Of a DNA stretch of 64,000 nucleotides, positions 9,397 to 19,037 are shown in pieces. Position 1 is the first letter of the stretch. Each line of letters begins with the position of its first letter. The notes beneath the pieces are model-generated. The model searched no databases and was not told the DNA's origin. It worked only from the letters and a program-made list of their open reading frames with translations. The stretch comes from Umezawaea tangerina. Lineage in GTDB: Bacteria; Actinomycetota; Actinomycetes; Mycobacteriales; Pseudonocardiaceae. The stretch covers positions 248,001 through 312,000 of the forward strand of contig NZ_PVTF01000012.1 in the NCBI RefSeq assembly GCF_003002815.1. The letters run 5' to 3'. The position numbers and the translations under genes were made by a program.

Positions 9397-12300
9397 TCAT
9401 GATTCGGGAAGCGTCCACCGGTCGTAGGGCGGCTCCGGCTCGCCGTCCGGTCCGGGCTCCCAGATGAGGGCCGTCGACTCGACGTCGCGCACCGGGGTCA
9501 GGTACGTGGTCTTCTCCGAGTCCGTCGGCTCCGGGGCGGGCTCCGCGGCGCGGTGGCCCGCCCGCTCCAGCCGGTCGGGTGAGATCGGTTCGGCGGGCGT
9601 CTCGGACGACGAGATCCAGTCCGCGATCTCCTCGCTCGCCGTCTGGTCGGCCTCGGGGTCCGAACGGCGCCCGGTCTCGTAGGCGACCAGGGCCTCGGTC
9701 AGCAGCTCGGCGAGACTGAGATCACTCTTGTGCCTGCGCGACGCGCGGGCGGCGCTGGGCACCTCGATGGTCCGGTCACCCACCACGACGGCGGTGACGA
9801 ACGGGTCCACCGGCTCCTCGGGAACCGGTTCGGGCTCCTCGACCGGGGGGCGCCGGGGCGGCGCGGGCACCTCGGGCAGGTCGTCCTCGACGTCCGCGGA
9901 ACTGAGGAACCGCGACCGCCCGAGGTCGAACCCGCTGCTCGTCGGCGGGCGCGGGATCGGGTCCGGGATCGGGATGTCCGGGATGTCGTCGGGATCCGGG
10001 ACGGCCGGGACCTGGTCGGGTTCCCGCTCGGGTTCCGGGGTCGGGTTGACCGGGTCGGGCACGCGCGCCGACTCGGTCCCGTACAGCGGTTCCGGAGTGG
10101 ACGTGCCCACTGGCTCGGTGGAGTCGAATCCGGAACGGGCGGGCGCGTCGGCACCGAACGCCCGATCGGCCTGGTGGCCGGTATCGAAGTCGGAGCGGGC
10201 GGCGAAGTCGGGATCCGGGTCACCGGTCCCCGCGGCCTGCCCGCCGATCTCCGTGTGGCTGCTCGCGGCACCGGTCACCGCGCCGGACGGGCTGTCGGAC
10301 ACCCGACTGGTGTCCGGTCCCGGCCACACGCCGGACGAACCGCCGAAGCCGGGCGGGAACGGGGCACCGGGCGCACGACCGGTGGTGGGCGGGGTGTCGG
10401 CCTGCCGGACGGGGTCCGGGTCGCTGTCGGACCACCGGGGCGTGTTGGTCGCGGCGCCGCCGCGCGGCGGTTCGACGGCCGAGGCGCGGTTGAGCCACCG
10501 CGCGGACTCCGACCCCGGCCCGCCGTCGGACAACCCGGCCCCGAACGCCTCCAGACCCGCGATCCCGTCGGTCCACAGACCGGGCGGAACACCGGCGGGT
10601 CCTTGCGACGACTCGGAGGCGGACGGCCGGTTGGTCCAGCGCACGGACTCGGCCCCCGGCACAGCACCGGGCGTCCGCGTCGGCGAACCGTCGACCCCAC
10701 GGCCTTGGTCCGCGGCGCCCGGCCGCGACTCCGAGCCGGGGCCCTCGTCATCCCACCGACCGGAGTCGGCAGCCCGACCCGCGCCGGCAGAACCAGCGTC
10801 ACCGGACGAGCCGGGCATGCCGGGTTGGCCCTGCGACGACTGCGCGCCAAAGCCACCATCCGCCCAGGAACCAGCACCACCGGACCCCGCACCAGCCGAA
10901 CCAGCGTCAGTGGACGGACCCGGCATGCCGGGGAAGCCCTGGGGCGGCTGAGCACCGAACCCGCCATCGCCCCAAGACCCGGTTCCACCGGAACCCGCAC
11001 CGGCCGAACCCCCGTCGCCGGGAGAGGGCGTGCCACCAGACGAACCCGGCATGCCGGGCTGGTTCCGGGAGGACGGGCCGGTGGACCACTGGTCGGGCTC
11101 AGGGCCGGGCGGACCGGCGGGTCCCTGCGCGGCGAAAGCGTTGTCAGCCCAGGAGTCGGCACCGCTGTTCGACGCCGGCCCACCGGAAGCGCCTGCGGTT
11201 GGCCACTGGCCGGAGTCGGTGCCGGACCGATCGGAGCCAGGGCGCGACGGGGTCGCGGGAGTCTGGGGCGAGTGCGGGCCGAAGGCGCCGTCGGCTGGGG
11301 CGGACGGGGCGGAGTCGGAGCGGTTCGTGGGCGAGCCGTGGGCACCGGTGTGCCCGCCGTCGGCCCACTGGCCGGAGTCGGCGGCATTCGGTCCCTGCGG
11401 GCCCGCGAGGCCCTGGGGGGACTGCGCGCCGAAGGCGGACTCGGCCCACGGGATGTCGGAGCCGGGCCTGGGCGGTTGGCCGGGGAGCGGTCCGCTGTCG
11501 GGGAGGCCCGGTGTGGTGGGGAAGCCGGGCGGGGCGCCCGCGCCCGCGTTGCGGTTGGTCCAGCGGGCCGACTCCGGCAGGGCGTCCGGGGAGTGGGCTC
11601 CTGAGGTGGGGGTGCCGGTGGCCGACGAGCCGTCGAGCCTGGGAGGGAACTCGGTGCCGGGGCCCTGGGCGGCCGGTGCGCCGGGGTCGATCGGAGCACC
11701 GGGGTCAGTCAGGGCGGCGGGGTCGTTCGGGGCGGCGGAACGCGGGGGTTCCGGCGGACGCGGCGGTTCCAGGCCTGAACCGGGGTGGCGGGGTTGCGGT
11801 TCCTGGGGGGACTGCGGGCTGCGGGCCGGTGGGATCACCGGACCCTTCACGAAGGCGGCGCCCAGGCCGGGGTTCGGGCGGGCGACGGGGAGGCCGTCGG
11901 CGCCGACGGCGGGCTGCACCATCGTGGGGGCGTCGAACAGGTTCGCCGGAGGCGGTTGGGGAGGCTGCTCGGGCGGGCGCGGCCGTTGCGGGGGCTCCAC
12001 CCGCCACTTGGGGGCCGGTGCCTCCGCCGCGGGCTGCTCGGGCCGCTTGGCGCCCGGCTCCTCGGCCGCGGCCTGGGGGTCCTGGGTGGCGTCGTCCTCG
12101 GCGTCCGGTGCCCGCCTGCGGCCGCCGCTGCGGCGCTTGTCCAGCAGGCCCGCGGCTTCCAGGGTCTCCAGGACGTTCGCGACCTCCTGGTCCGGCTCCT
12201 GGTCGGGCGCGGGCTCCGACGGCGTCTGGGCCGCCGGTTCCTCCTGCGGGGTCGGCAGGGCTGGTGCGTCTTCCTCGGCGGCTTCCCGAGCGGCCCGGCG

Positions 12301-13827
12301 ACGACCGCTGCGCATCGCGCCCGCGGCGGCGATGAGCCCGGCGGCCGGAACGGCCCCGTCGCCCGCCGGAGCGGCGCCGGCGGAGTCGGTCGACGCGTCC
12401 GGTCGGTCCTCGGCCCGCCTGCGGCCACCGGAGGTGGGGGCCTCGGGGGCGTCCGACTCCGCCGGGGGGATCGCCTCGCCGAACGGCTGCACCAGCCGCC
12501 AGCGGTCCGCGGCGTGGGCGCGTGCCGCCGAGATGCCTTCCACCGTCATGTCTTCGGCCGCGCGGAGGGTGCGCTTGACCCGTTGCCCCTCGGTCCGCGT
12601 GGTCTGTGTCGGACGCCACTGGCGCAGCTGCTGCTTCAGCTCGGGGGCCAGCACGGCGTCGGCAGGCGGTTGGCTGCCGCGCATCGCGCCCTGCGCCGCC
12701 GCGGCACGCCCGTCGCCGGGCCGCAGGAGGCTGCCCAGCTGCTCGTGCGGGCCGACCGGGTGGCGGTGCGCCCCGGAGAACTCGGCGGCCAGACGGGCGC
12801 GCACGGCGTAGACCGCGCGAGCCCGGCGGCGTTCGGCGGCGTGGGCCGAACGCAGGTCGGTCAGCGCCTCGGCCAGCTCGCCGGAGACCTCGTGCACGTG
12901 GGCCAGCGCCAGCAGGCTCTCCGCCAGCAGCGTGTCCAGCTGGTGGCGCTGGGCGCTGTCGGCCGTGTCGCGCAGCATGCCGCGCGCGACGTCCACCCGG
13001 CCCGCGGGCAGGTGCACCCTGGTCGCCAGCGCCAGCCGCAGCCAGCCGACGTCCGCGGCGGACGGCGCCCGCACCGGCAGGTCGAGCAGCGGCGAGCCGA
13101 TCTCGGAGGCCTCGCCGAGCCGGTTGGAGTCCATCAGCGCGCAGACCAGCTCCAGGGTCAACCTGCCCCGGACCTGCCCGCTGTCGACCGACGGGTCGGT
13201 CAGCTCGGCCAGCAGCTCGAGCCCCTTGCCCGCCGCGTCGGTGGCGGCCTGCAGGTCGCCCCAGCGGCGGTGCTGCGCGGCCGCGGAGGCGTGCAGCAGG
13301 CCGCGTTGCAGCAGCCTGGTGTCGGCGTCGAGCAGCGTGTCGGCCACGTACAGCTGGTCGGCCTCGCTCAGCGCCATGCCCAGCTGCGGGCCGCGGCCGA
13401 TGGTCACCAGGCAGTCGCTGGCCTGCACGAGCGCGGCGGCGCGGAGGGCGTGCGGGACGCCGTCCGCGGCCAGCACCGGGCGGACCGCGCCGAAGCCCGT
13501 CAACGGGGCTCCGACGGCGGTCGCGCACGCCGCCAGCTCGATGCGCAGGCGCCAGGCCGTCTCCTGCTCGCCCGCGGTCTCCGCGGCCTTCAGCGCGTCC
13601 AGCGCGCGGTCGGCGATGCGGACACCGCGGCCCATCCGGTTGCTGGCGAACACGACCAGCGACTCCGCCCGCAACCGGTCGATCTCGTCACGGCGGGTCG
13701 AGGCGAGCGCGACCGCGCGCTCACCGAGCACCAGAGCAAGCTCCGGTGCCCGCCAACGCAGCCGCCAGGCGGGCACGACCAGCGTGCTCACCTCGACGTC
13801 CGCCTGCGCTTCGCCTCTCGCCGCCAT
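9397..13827 (-). CDS. giant TPR-like protein with a long disordered Pro/Gly/Ser-rich region
   Basis: A 1476-residue protein from ATG 13827, 10 nt after the ettA stop, so very likely in the ettA unit. Residues 1-350 are Ala/Leu-rich helical repeats of TPR type (GERAVALASTRRDEIDRLRAESLVVF, LLESLLALAHVHEVSGELAEAL-like segments). From about residue 440 to 1340 it is low complexity: three basic GGRRRA-type motifs, SARWTNR-like cassettes, and near-tandem GMPG...GSAGAGSGG units. The last ~130 residues regain order, with VVVGDRTIEVPSAA, RRHKSDLSLAELLTEAL and acidic flanks. No signal peptide or membrane segment is seen. I do not recognise a function. Position next to ettA suggests a lineage-specific companion or insertion in a conserved block. 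The start is clear; the length depends on correct assembly of the repeats. Confidence 0.85.
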   Translation of the reverse strand: MAARGEAQADVEVSTLVVPAWRLRWRAPELALVLGERAVALASTRRDEIDRLRAESLVVFASNRMGRGVRIADRALDALKAAETAGEQETAWRLRIELAACATAVGAPLTGFGAVRPVLAADGVPHALRAAALVQASDCLVTIGRGPQLGMALSEADQLYVADTLLDADTRLLQRGLLHASAAAQHRRWGDLQAATDAAGKGLELLAELTDPSVDSGQVRGRLTLELVCALMDSNRLGEASEIGSPLLDLPVRAPSAADVGWLRLALATRVHLPAGRVDVARGMLRDTADSAQRHQLDTLLAESLLALAHVHEVSGELAEALTDLRSAHAAERRRARAVYAVRARLAAEFSGAHRHPVGPHEQLGSLLRPGDGRAAAAQGAMRGSQPPADAVLAPELKQQLRQWRPTQTTRTEGQRVKRTLRAAEDMTVEGISAARAHAADRWRLVQPFGEAIPPAESDAPEAPTSGGRRRAEDRPDASTDSAGAAPAGDGAVPAAGLIAAAGAMRSGRRRAAREAAEEDAPALPTPQEEPAAQTPSEPAPDQEPDQEVANVLETLEAAGLLDKRRSGGRRRAPDAEDDATQDPQAAAEEPGAKRPEQPAAEAPAPKWRVEPPQRPRPPEQPPQPPPANLFDAPTMVQPAVGADGLPVARPNPGLGAAFVKGPVIPPARSPQSPQEPQPRHPGSGLEPPRPPEPPRSAAPNDPAALTDPGAPIDPGAPAAQGPGTEFPPRLDGSSATGTPTSGAHSPDALPESARWTNRNAGAGAPPGFPTTPGLPDSGPLPGQPPRPGSDIPWAESAFGAQSPQGLAGPQGPNAADSGQWADGGHTGAHGSPTNRSDSAPSAPADGAFGPHSPQTPATPSRPGSDRSGTDSGQWPTAGASGGPASNSGADSWADNAFAAQGPAGPPGPEPDQWSTGPSSRNQPGMPGSSGGTPSPGDGGSAGAGSGGTGSWGDGGFGAQPPQGFPGMPGPSTDAGSAGAGSGGAGSWADGGFGAQSSQGQPGMPGSSGDAGSAGAGRAADSGRWDDEGPGSESRPGAADQGRGVDGSPTRTPGAVPGAESVRWTNRPSASESSQGPAGVPPGLWTDGIAGLEAFGAGLSDGGPGSESARWLNRASAVEPPRGGAATNTPRWSDSDPDPVRQADTPPTTGRAPGAPFPPGFGGSSGVWPGPDTSRVSDSPSGAVTGAASSHTEIGGQAAGTGDPDPDFAARSDFDTGHQADRAFGADAPARSGFDSTEPVGTSTPEPLYGTESARVPDPVNPTPEPEREPDQVPAVPDPDDIPDIPIPDPIPRPPTSSGFDLGRSRFLSSADVEDDLPEVPAPPRRPPVEEPEPVPEEPVDPFVTAVVVGDRTIEVPSAARASRRHKSDLSLAELLTEALVAYETGRRSDPEADQTASEEIADWISSSETPAEPISPDRLERAGHRAAEPAPEPTDSEKTTYLTPVRDVESTALIWEPGPDGEPEPPYDRWTLPES
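10780..11080 (-). repeat. imperfect tandem repeats coding the GMPG/GSAGAGSGG units
   Basis: Within the giant TPR protein, the word GGCATGCC recurs near 10815, 10923 and 11049, about 108 and 126 bp apart. It is embedded in repeats encoding PGMPG, then DAGSAGAGSGG, then GSWADGGF-like blocks. Unit sequences are similar but not identical. Confidence 0.65.
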
Positions 13828-13837
13828 GCGTCCCGGC

Positions 13838-15514
<1,677 letters not shown>

Positions 15515-15643
15515 GGTCGCGATCGTAGAGCGGTGCCGATCCGGCTAGAACCGCGGTTGCCAGCAGCGCGTCTTTCGACACTGAAGAGTTAACTCGGACG
15601 AGGGTCACCCACACCTGCCACATAGCCCGGTCGGGGCACGTGA

Positions 15644-15901
15644 TCAGTGGTTGCGCAACGCGTTGACCAGCTCGTCCTTGGTCATGCTCGACCGGCCGTC
15701 GATGTCAAGTTCCGACGCCCGCTCGCGCAGGTCCTCCACGGTCCACTCCTCGTAACTGGCGGCGCGGCCACCCCTGGCGCCGACCTCCGACCTTCCCTCC
15801 CTCGCACTCGCGTTGGCGATCCGGGCCGCCTTCTCGGCGGAGTTGCCCTCGTCGCGCAGCTTCCGGTACAGCTCCTCGTCCTTGATGCTCGGGTTGGGCA
15901 T
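15644..15901 (-). CDS. small Rho-termination-factor N-domain (SAP-like) protein
   Basis: 85 residues from ATG 15901, with GGAGG 8 nt upstream; the frame is open to 15949 but that extension lacks a ribosome site. The N-terminus MPNPSIKDEELYRKLRDEGNSAEKAARIANA is the small DUF7218-type helical motif common in actinobacteria. The C-terminus WTVEDLRERASELDIDGRSSMTKDELVNAL is a Rho_N/SAP-like helix-extended-helix that usually binds nucleic acid. It lies 57 nt downstream of ssb on the same strand, so cotranscription is likely. Its exact role is unknown; nucleic-acid binding is inferred. Confidence 0.85.
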   Translation of the reverse strand: MPNPSIKDEELYRKLRDEGNSAEKAARIANASAREGRSEVGARGGRAASYEEWTVEDLRERASELDIDGRSSMTKDELVNALRNH

Positions 15902-15958
15902 CTCGACCACCTCCGCACGGGGGACTACCCCGAGCGGCGGCACACCCAACCCACACCG

Positions 15959-16411
15959 TCAGAACGGCACGTCCACCACCTCCCGCGCCCGCTCGTCCTC
16001 CTTGCGGGGCGCCACGATGCCCGGAACCGGCACCTCGGCGGCGGCCGGTCCGACGTGCTCGATCTCGACCTTCGCCCACCTCAGGTTCGGCCCCACGGCC
16101 GTCGCCTCGATCTCGGAGATGTTGCGCCGCTCCCCGTCCAGGTCGTAGTCGCGGTTGCGGAGCTTCCCGGTGACCACCACCGGGTCGCCCTTCACCAGCG
16201 CTCTGCCGACCCCGTCGGCGAGTTGTCGCCAGCAGGTCACGTTCAGGAAGAGCTTGTCGCCGTCGACGTACTCCCCCAGGTCGGAGTTGTAGCGCCGCTC
16301 CACCGAGAGCACCCGGAAGGCGGCGCGGCTGAACCCCGACGCGAGCCGCTTGTGCGTGACCTCGCTGACCACGGTGCCCGTCACCGTGATCGCCGTCTCG
16401 TTCCAACCCAT
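15959..16411 (-). CDS. ssb: single-stranded DNA-binding protein
   Basis: 150 residues from ATG 16411 (MGWNETAITVTG), with GGAGG 8 nt upstream; the open frame to 16618 crosses a promoter region and is not used. An OB fold spans residues 1-110 with FLNVTCWRQLADGVGRALVKGDPVVVTGKLRNRDY. The tail is short and ends DVPF, the acidic-hydrophobic tip that recruits SSB partners. SSB coats single-stranded DNA during replication and repair. Shortness of the tail and location away from rpsF suggest a second-type (SsbB-like) paralogue, but this is inference. Two DnaA-box-like words lie 90-115 bp upstream. Confidence 0.95.
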   Translation of the reverse strand: MGWNETAITVTGTVVSEVTHKRLASGFSRAAFRVLSVERRYNSDLGEYVDGDKLFLNVTCWRQLADGVGRALVKGDPVVVTGKLRNRDYDLDGERRNISEIEATAVGPNLRWAKVEIEHVGPAAAEVPVPGIVAPRKEDERAREVVDVPF

Positions 16412-16497
16412 CGCACTGCCTCCGCATTCCCCTGGTCCGATCCGCTTCGACCAGCCTCCGACCCGCGGGTCCGGCGCGGAAGCACCGATCCCGGATC

Positions 16498-16525
16498 TGT
16501 GGACAACCACCCCGCCTGTGGACAG
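16498..16525 (-). promoter_or_regulatory. pair of DnaA-box-like sequences upstream of ssb
   Basis: TGTGGACAA (16498-16506) is the exact reverse complement of the actinobacterial DnaA box TTGTCCACA. A one-mismatch copy TGTGGACAG follows at 16517-16525, 19 bp away. They sit in the ssb/TetR divergent region, so DnaA control of ssb is possible. Two boxes alone do not make an origin. Confidence 0.5.
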
Positions 16526-16580
16526 CTCGTGATCTTGGGAGCGGAATCGTCGGACCCGTGTGCTAGCCGTCACAAGAAAT

Positions 16581-16622
16581 GAGTGAGTACTCACTCCTTG
16601 ACATGAGTGAGCGCTCACTCAT
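16581..16622 (+). promoter_or_regulatory. double TetR operator over a leaderless promoter
   Basis: Two perfect palindromes share the half-site GAGTGAG: GAGTGAGTACTCACTC at 16581-16596 and ATGAGTGAGCGCTCACTCAT at 16603-16622. Their centres are 24 bp apart. A consensus -35 TTGACA (16598-16603) lies between them and a -10 TACATT (16622-16627) abuts the second, with 18-bp spacing. Repressor binding would cover the promoter of the TetR-ABC operon. Confidence 0.88.
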
Positions 16623-16633
16623 ACATTGGCGGC

Positions 16634-17263
16634 ATGCCAGAGGAAGCCGCTCCCCGTCGTCGCCGAGCACCGGCGATGAGCCTGGAGGACCGCCGCGAGG
16701 CGCTCGTCCAGGCCACCATCCCGCTGCTGCTCGTGCACGGCGCGAACGTCACCACCAACCAGATCGCCAAGGCGGCCGACGTCGCGGAGGGCACGGTCTT
16801 CCGGGCCTTCAAGGACAAGCAGGAGCTCCTGGGCTGCGCGCTCAAGAGCGCGATGGAGCCGGACACCGAGATCGGGCTGATCGACCGGATCCCGGCGACC
16901 GACCCGATCGAGCAGCGGCTGATCGGCGGCGTGCGGGCGGTCACCGGCTACCTCGACCGCATGTGGTCGCTGATGAGCGCGCTGCGGGACACCGGCTTCG
17001 ACCCGCACGACGGCGAGGGCCACAAGCAGGAGCGCAAGGGCCCGCCCGAGGGGATGTTGCAGGTAATGGGGCGGATCGCCGGGCTGTTCGAGCCGGACGC
17101 CGAGCGGCTGCGGGTCGAGCCCGAGCTGGCCGCCCGGCTGCTCATGGGGATCGTCTTCACGAACCGGATGCAGCAGCAGGGGTTCGGCGAGGGCGTGGCG
17201 GAACCGGAGCAGCTCGTCGAGCTGTTCCTGCACGGGACCATCCGGAACGGGGGAGACAAGTGA
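16634..17263 (+). CDS. TetR-family repressor of the adjacent ABC exporter
   Basis: 209 residues. The N-terminal helix-turn-helix spans about residues 18-60 (REALVQATIPLLLVHGANVTTNQIAKAADVAEGTVFRAFKDKQEL); the rest is the ligand-binding helical domain. I chose ATG 16634 because the -10 TACATT ends 6 nt before it, so the transcript would begin at or next to this codon; an upstream ATG at 16607 would lie inside the operator. Its stop overlaps the exporter ATPase start (GTGA), so regulator and transporter form one operon repressed by the two palindromes just upstream. The inducer is presumably a toxic compound exported by the pump; identity unknown. Confidence 0.93.
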   Translation: MPEEAAPRRRRAPAMSLEDRREALVQATIPLLLVHGANVTTNQIAKAADVAEGTVFRAFKDKQELLGCALKSAMEPDTEIGLIDRIPATDPIEQRLIGGVRAVTGYLDRMWSLMSALRDTGFDPHDGEGHKQERKGPPEGMLQVMGRIAGLFEPDAERLRVEPELAARLLMGIVFTNRMQQQGFGEGVAEPEQLVELFLHGTIRNGGDK

Positions 17264-18198
17264 ACGACCTGATGATCGAGGCGCACGACGTCGGCAAGGC
17301 GTTCGGCGACGTGAAAGCGCTCGACGGGGTGAGCGTCGCCGTGCCGAAGGGCACCGTGCTCGGCCTGCTCGGCCACAACGGCGCGGGCAAGACCACGCTG
17401 GTCAACGTCCTGACCACGCTGCTGCCGCACGACTCTGGCAGGGCGAGCGTCGCCGGGTTCGACGTGGCGACGCACGGCCACGAGGTGCGCAGCCGGATCG
17501 GCCTGACCGGCCAGTTCGCCGCCGTGGACGAGCAGCTGTCCGGCACCGACAACCTGGTCCTGATCGCCCGGCTGCTCGGCGCGACGCCGCGGGAGGCGCG
17601 CGCCAGGGCCGCCGAGCTGATGGAGCTGTTCGACCTCGCGGACGCGGCGAAGCGGCCGTCCCGCACCTACTCCGGCGGCATGCGCAGGCGGCTGGACCTC
17701 GCCGCGGGCCTGGTCGGCCGCCCCGATGTGATCTTCCTCGACGAGCCGACCACCGGGCTCGACCCGTCGAGCAGGCTGAGCATGTGGGAGATCGTGGAGA
17801 AGCTGGTCTCCGACGGCACCACGGTCCTGCTGACCACCCAGTACCTCGACGAGGCCGACCGGCTGGCCGACTCGATCACCGTCCTGTCCGCGGGCCGGGT
17901 CGTCGCCTCGGGCACCAGCTCCGAGCTGAAGGCCCAGGTCGGCCAGCGCAGCGTCACGGTGACGCTCGCGACCGCCGCGGACGTGCCCACGGCCATGCGG
18001 TCGCTGGAGCAAGCCGGTCTCCAGCCCGTGCTCGACGCCGAGCACAACACCCTCACCGCGCCCGTGACGGCCTCGCGCGAGCTGGCCGTCGTGGTGCGCG
18101 CGCTGGACGAGGTCGGTGTCGAGGCCAGCGAGCTGGCGCTCGGCGAACCGACGCTCGACGACGTGTACCTCACCCTCGCCGCCCACCAGGCCGCCTGA
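17260..18198 (+). CDS. ABC transporter ATP-binding protein, DrrA type
   Basis: 312 residues from GTG 17260, overlapping the TetR stop by 4 nt with GGGGGA upstream. It has Walker A GHNGAGKTT (about residues 40-48), signature YSGGMRRRLDLA, Walker B VIFLDEPTTGLD and the DrrA-type C-terminal extension (ALGEPTLDDVYLTLAAH). Proteins of this type power the ABC-2 permeases that export daunorubicin and other natural products. The permease follows 14 nt downstream. Together with the TetR gene it looks like an inducible drug or self-resistance efflux unit; the substrate cannot be told. Confidence 0.95.
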   Translation: MNDLMIEAHDVGKAFGDVKALDGVSVAVPKGTVLGLLGHNGAGKTTLVNVLTTLLPHDSGRASVAGFDVATHGHEVRSRIGLTGQFAAVDEQLSGTDNLVLIARLLGATPREARARAAELMELFDLADAAKRPSRTYSGGMRRRLDLAAGLVGRPDVIFLDEPTTGLDPSSRLSMWEIVEKLVSDGTTVLLTTQYLDEADRLADSITVLSAGRVVASGTSSELKAQVGQRSVTVTLATAADVPTAMRSLEQAGLQPVLDAEHNTLTAPVTASRELAVVVRALDEVGVEASELALGEPTLDDVYLTLAAHQAA

Positions 18199-18212
18199 AC
18201 AGGAGTTGGCCC

Positions 18213-19037
18213 ATGACCACGACACTCACCCACGCGCCCGTCGAGGCGCCGAGCACGGCCTGGCGCGGCAGCGGTTTCGGGACCCAGGTCCTGGTGCTCA
18301 CGCAGAGATCCCTGCGCGCGGTCGTCAGCGACCCCCGCATGGTGGTCTTCAGCGTCCTGCAACCGCTGATCATGCTGACGCTGTTCAGCCAGATCTTCAG
18401 CAGCATCGCCAACACGCCGGGCTTCCCCCAAGGCGTGGCCTACATCGACTTCCTGATGCCCGCGATCCTGGTCAACACGGCCATGCAGTCCGCGCTCCAG
18501 GCGGGCGTCGGGCTCGTCACCGACATGAAGAACGGCGTGCTGGCCCGGTTCCGGTCGCTGCCGATCCGGCTCAGCTCGGTGCTGATCGCCCGCAGCCTGT
18601 CCGACCTGGTGCGCACGGCGTTCCAGCTGCTGGTCATGATCACGTTCGCGGTGCTGATCTTCGGGTTCTCCCCCGCGGGCGGGTTCTTCGGGGTGGCCGC
18701 CGCGCTGGCGCTCGCGCTGGTCGTCGGCTGGGGCCTCGGCTGGGTGTTCCTGGCCATCGCCGCCTGGCTGCGCAACGCGGAGCTGATGCAGACCGTCGGC
18801 TTCCTGGCGATCTTCCCGCTGATGTTCGCCTCCAGCGCCTACGTGCCGATCACCGGCCTGCCGGGCTGGTTGCAGGCGATCGCCAACGTCAACCCGTTGA
18901 CGCACGCCGTGGACGCGGCCCGCGGGCTCGCGCTCGCCCAGCCGGTCACCGGCGCGGTGGCCGCGATCGCGACCAGTCTGGTCATCGCCGCGGTCGGCGG
19001 GGCGTTCGCGGTCAAGGGCTTCCGCAAGCCGCTCTAG
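18213..19037 (+). CDS. ABC-2 type transporter permease, DrrB type
   Basis: 274 residues from ATG 18213 with AGGAG 8 nt upstream. About six membrane segments are visible (ILVNTAMQSALQAGVGLVTDM, LLVMITFAVLIFGF, FFGVAAALALALVVGWGLGWVFLAI, TVGFLAIFPLMFASSAYV, and a C-terminal one). The ABC-2 signature region PITGLPGWLQAIANVNPLTHAVDAARGLAL is present. It forms the membrane channel for the preceding ATPase. Its TAG stop overlaps the TAG of the convergent copper/oxidase gene in the four bases CTAG (19034-19037). Confidence 0.94.
   Translation: MTTTLTHAPVEAPSTAWRGSGFGTQVLVLTQRSLRAVVSDPRMVVFSVLQPLIMLTLFSQIFSSIANTPGFPQGVAYIDFLMPAILVNTAMQSALQAGVGLVTDMKNGVLARFRSLPIRLSSVLIARSLSDLVRTAFQLLVMITFAVLIFGFSPAGGFFGVAAALALALVVGWGLGWVFLAIAAWLRNAELMQTVGFLAIFPLMFASSAYVPITGLPGWLQAIANVNPLTHAVDAARGLALAQPVTGAVAAIATSLVIAAVGGAFAVKGFRKPL

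Noticed and set aside
4027-9402. 1791-residue open frame on the plus strand opposite gdh
   Set aside because: It is a shadow of the GC-rich third-codon positions of gdh; the translation is Ala/Gly/Arg/Val-rich with no family motif.
9730-11604. Long open frames on both strands in the low-complexity region
   Set aside because: All six frames are open because of the GC-rich repeats. The minus frame at 9397-13827 is chosen because it is continuous with the TPR domain and a good start; the others have no ordered part.
16498-16525. Replication origin
   Set aside because: Only two DnaA boxes are present and no dnaA, dnaN or gyr genes are nearby.
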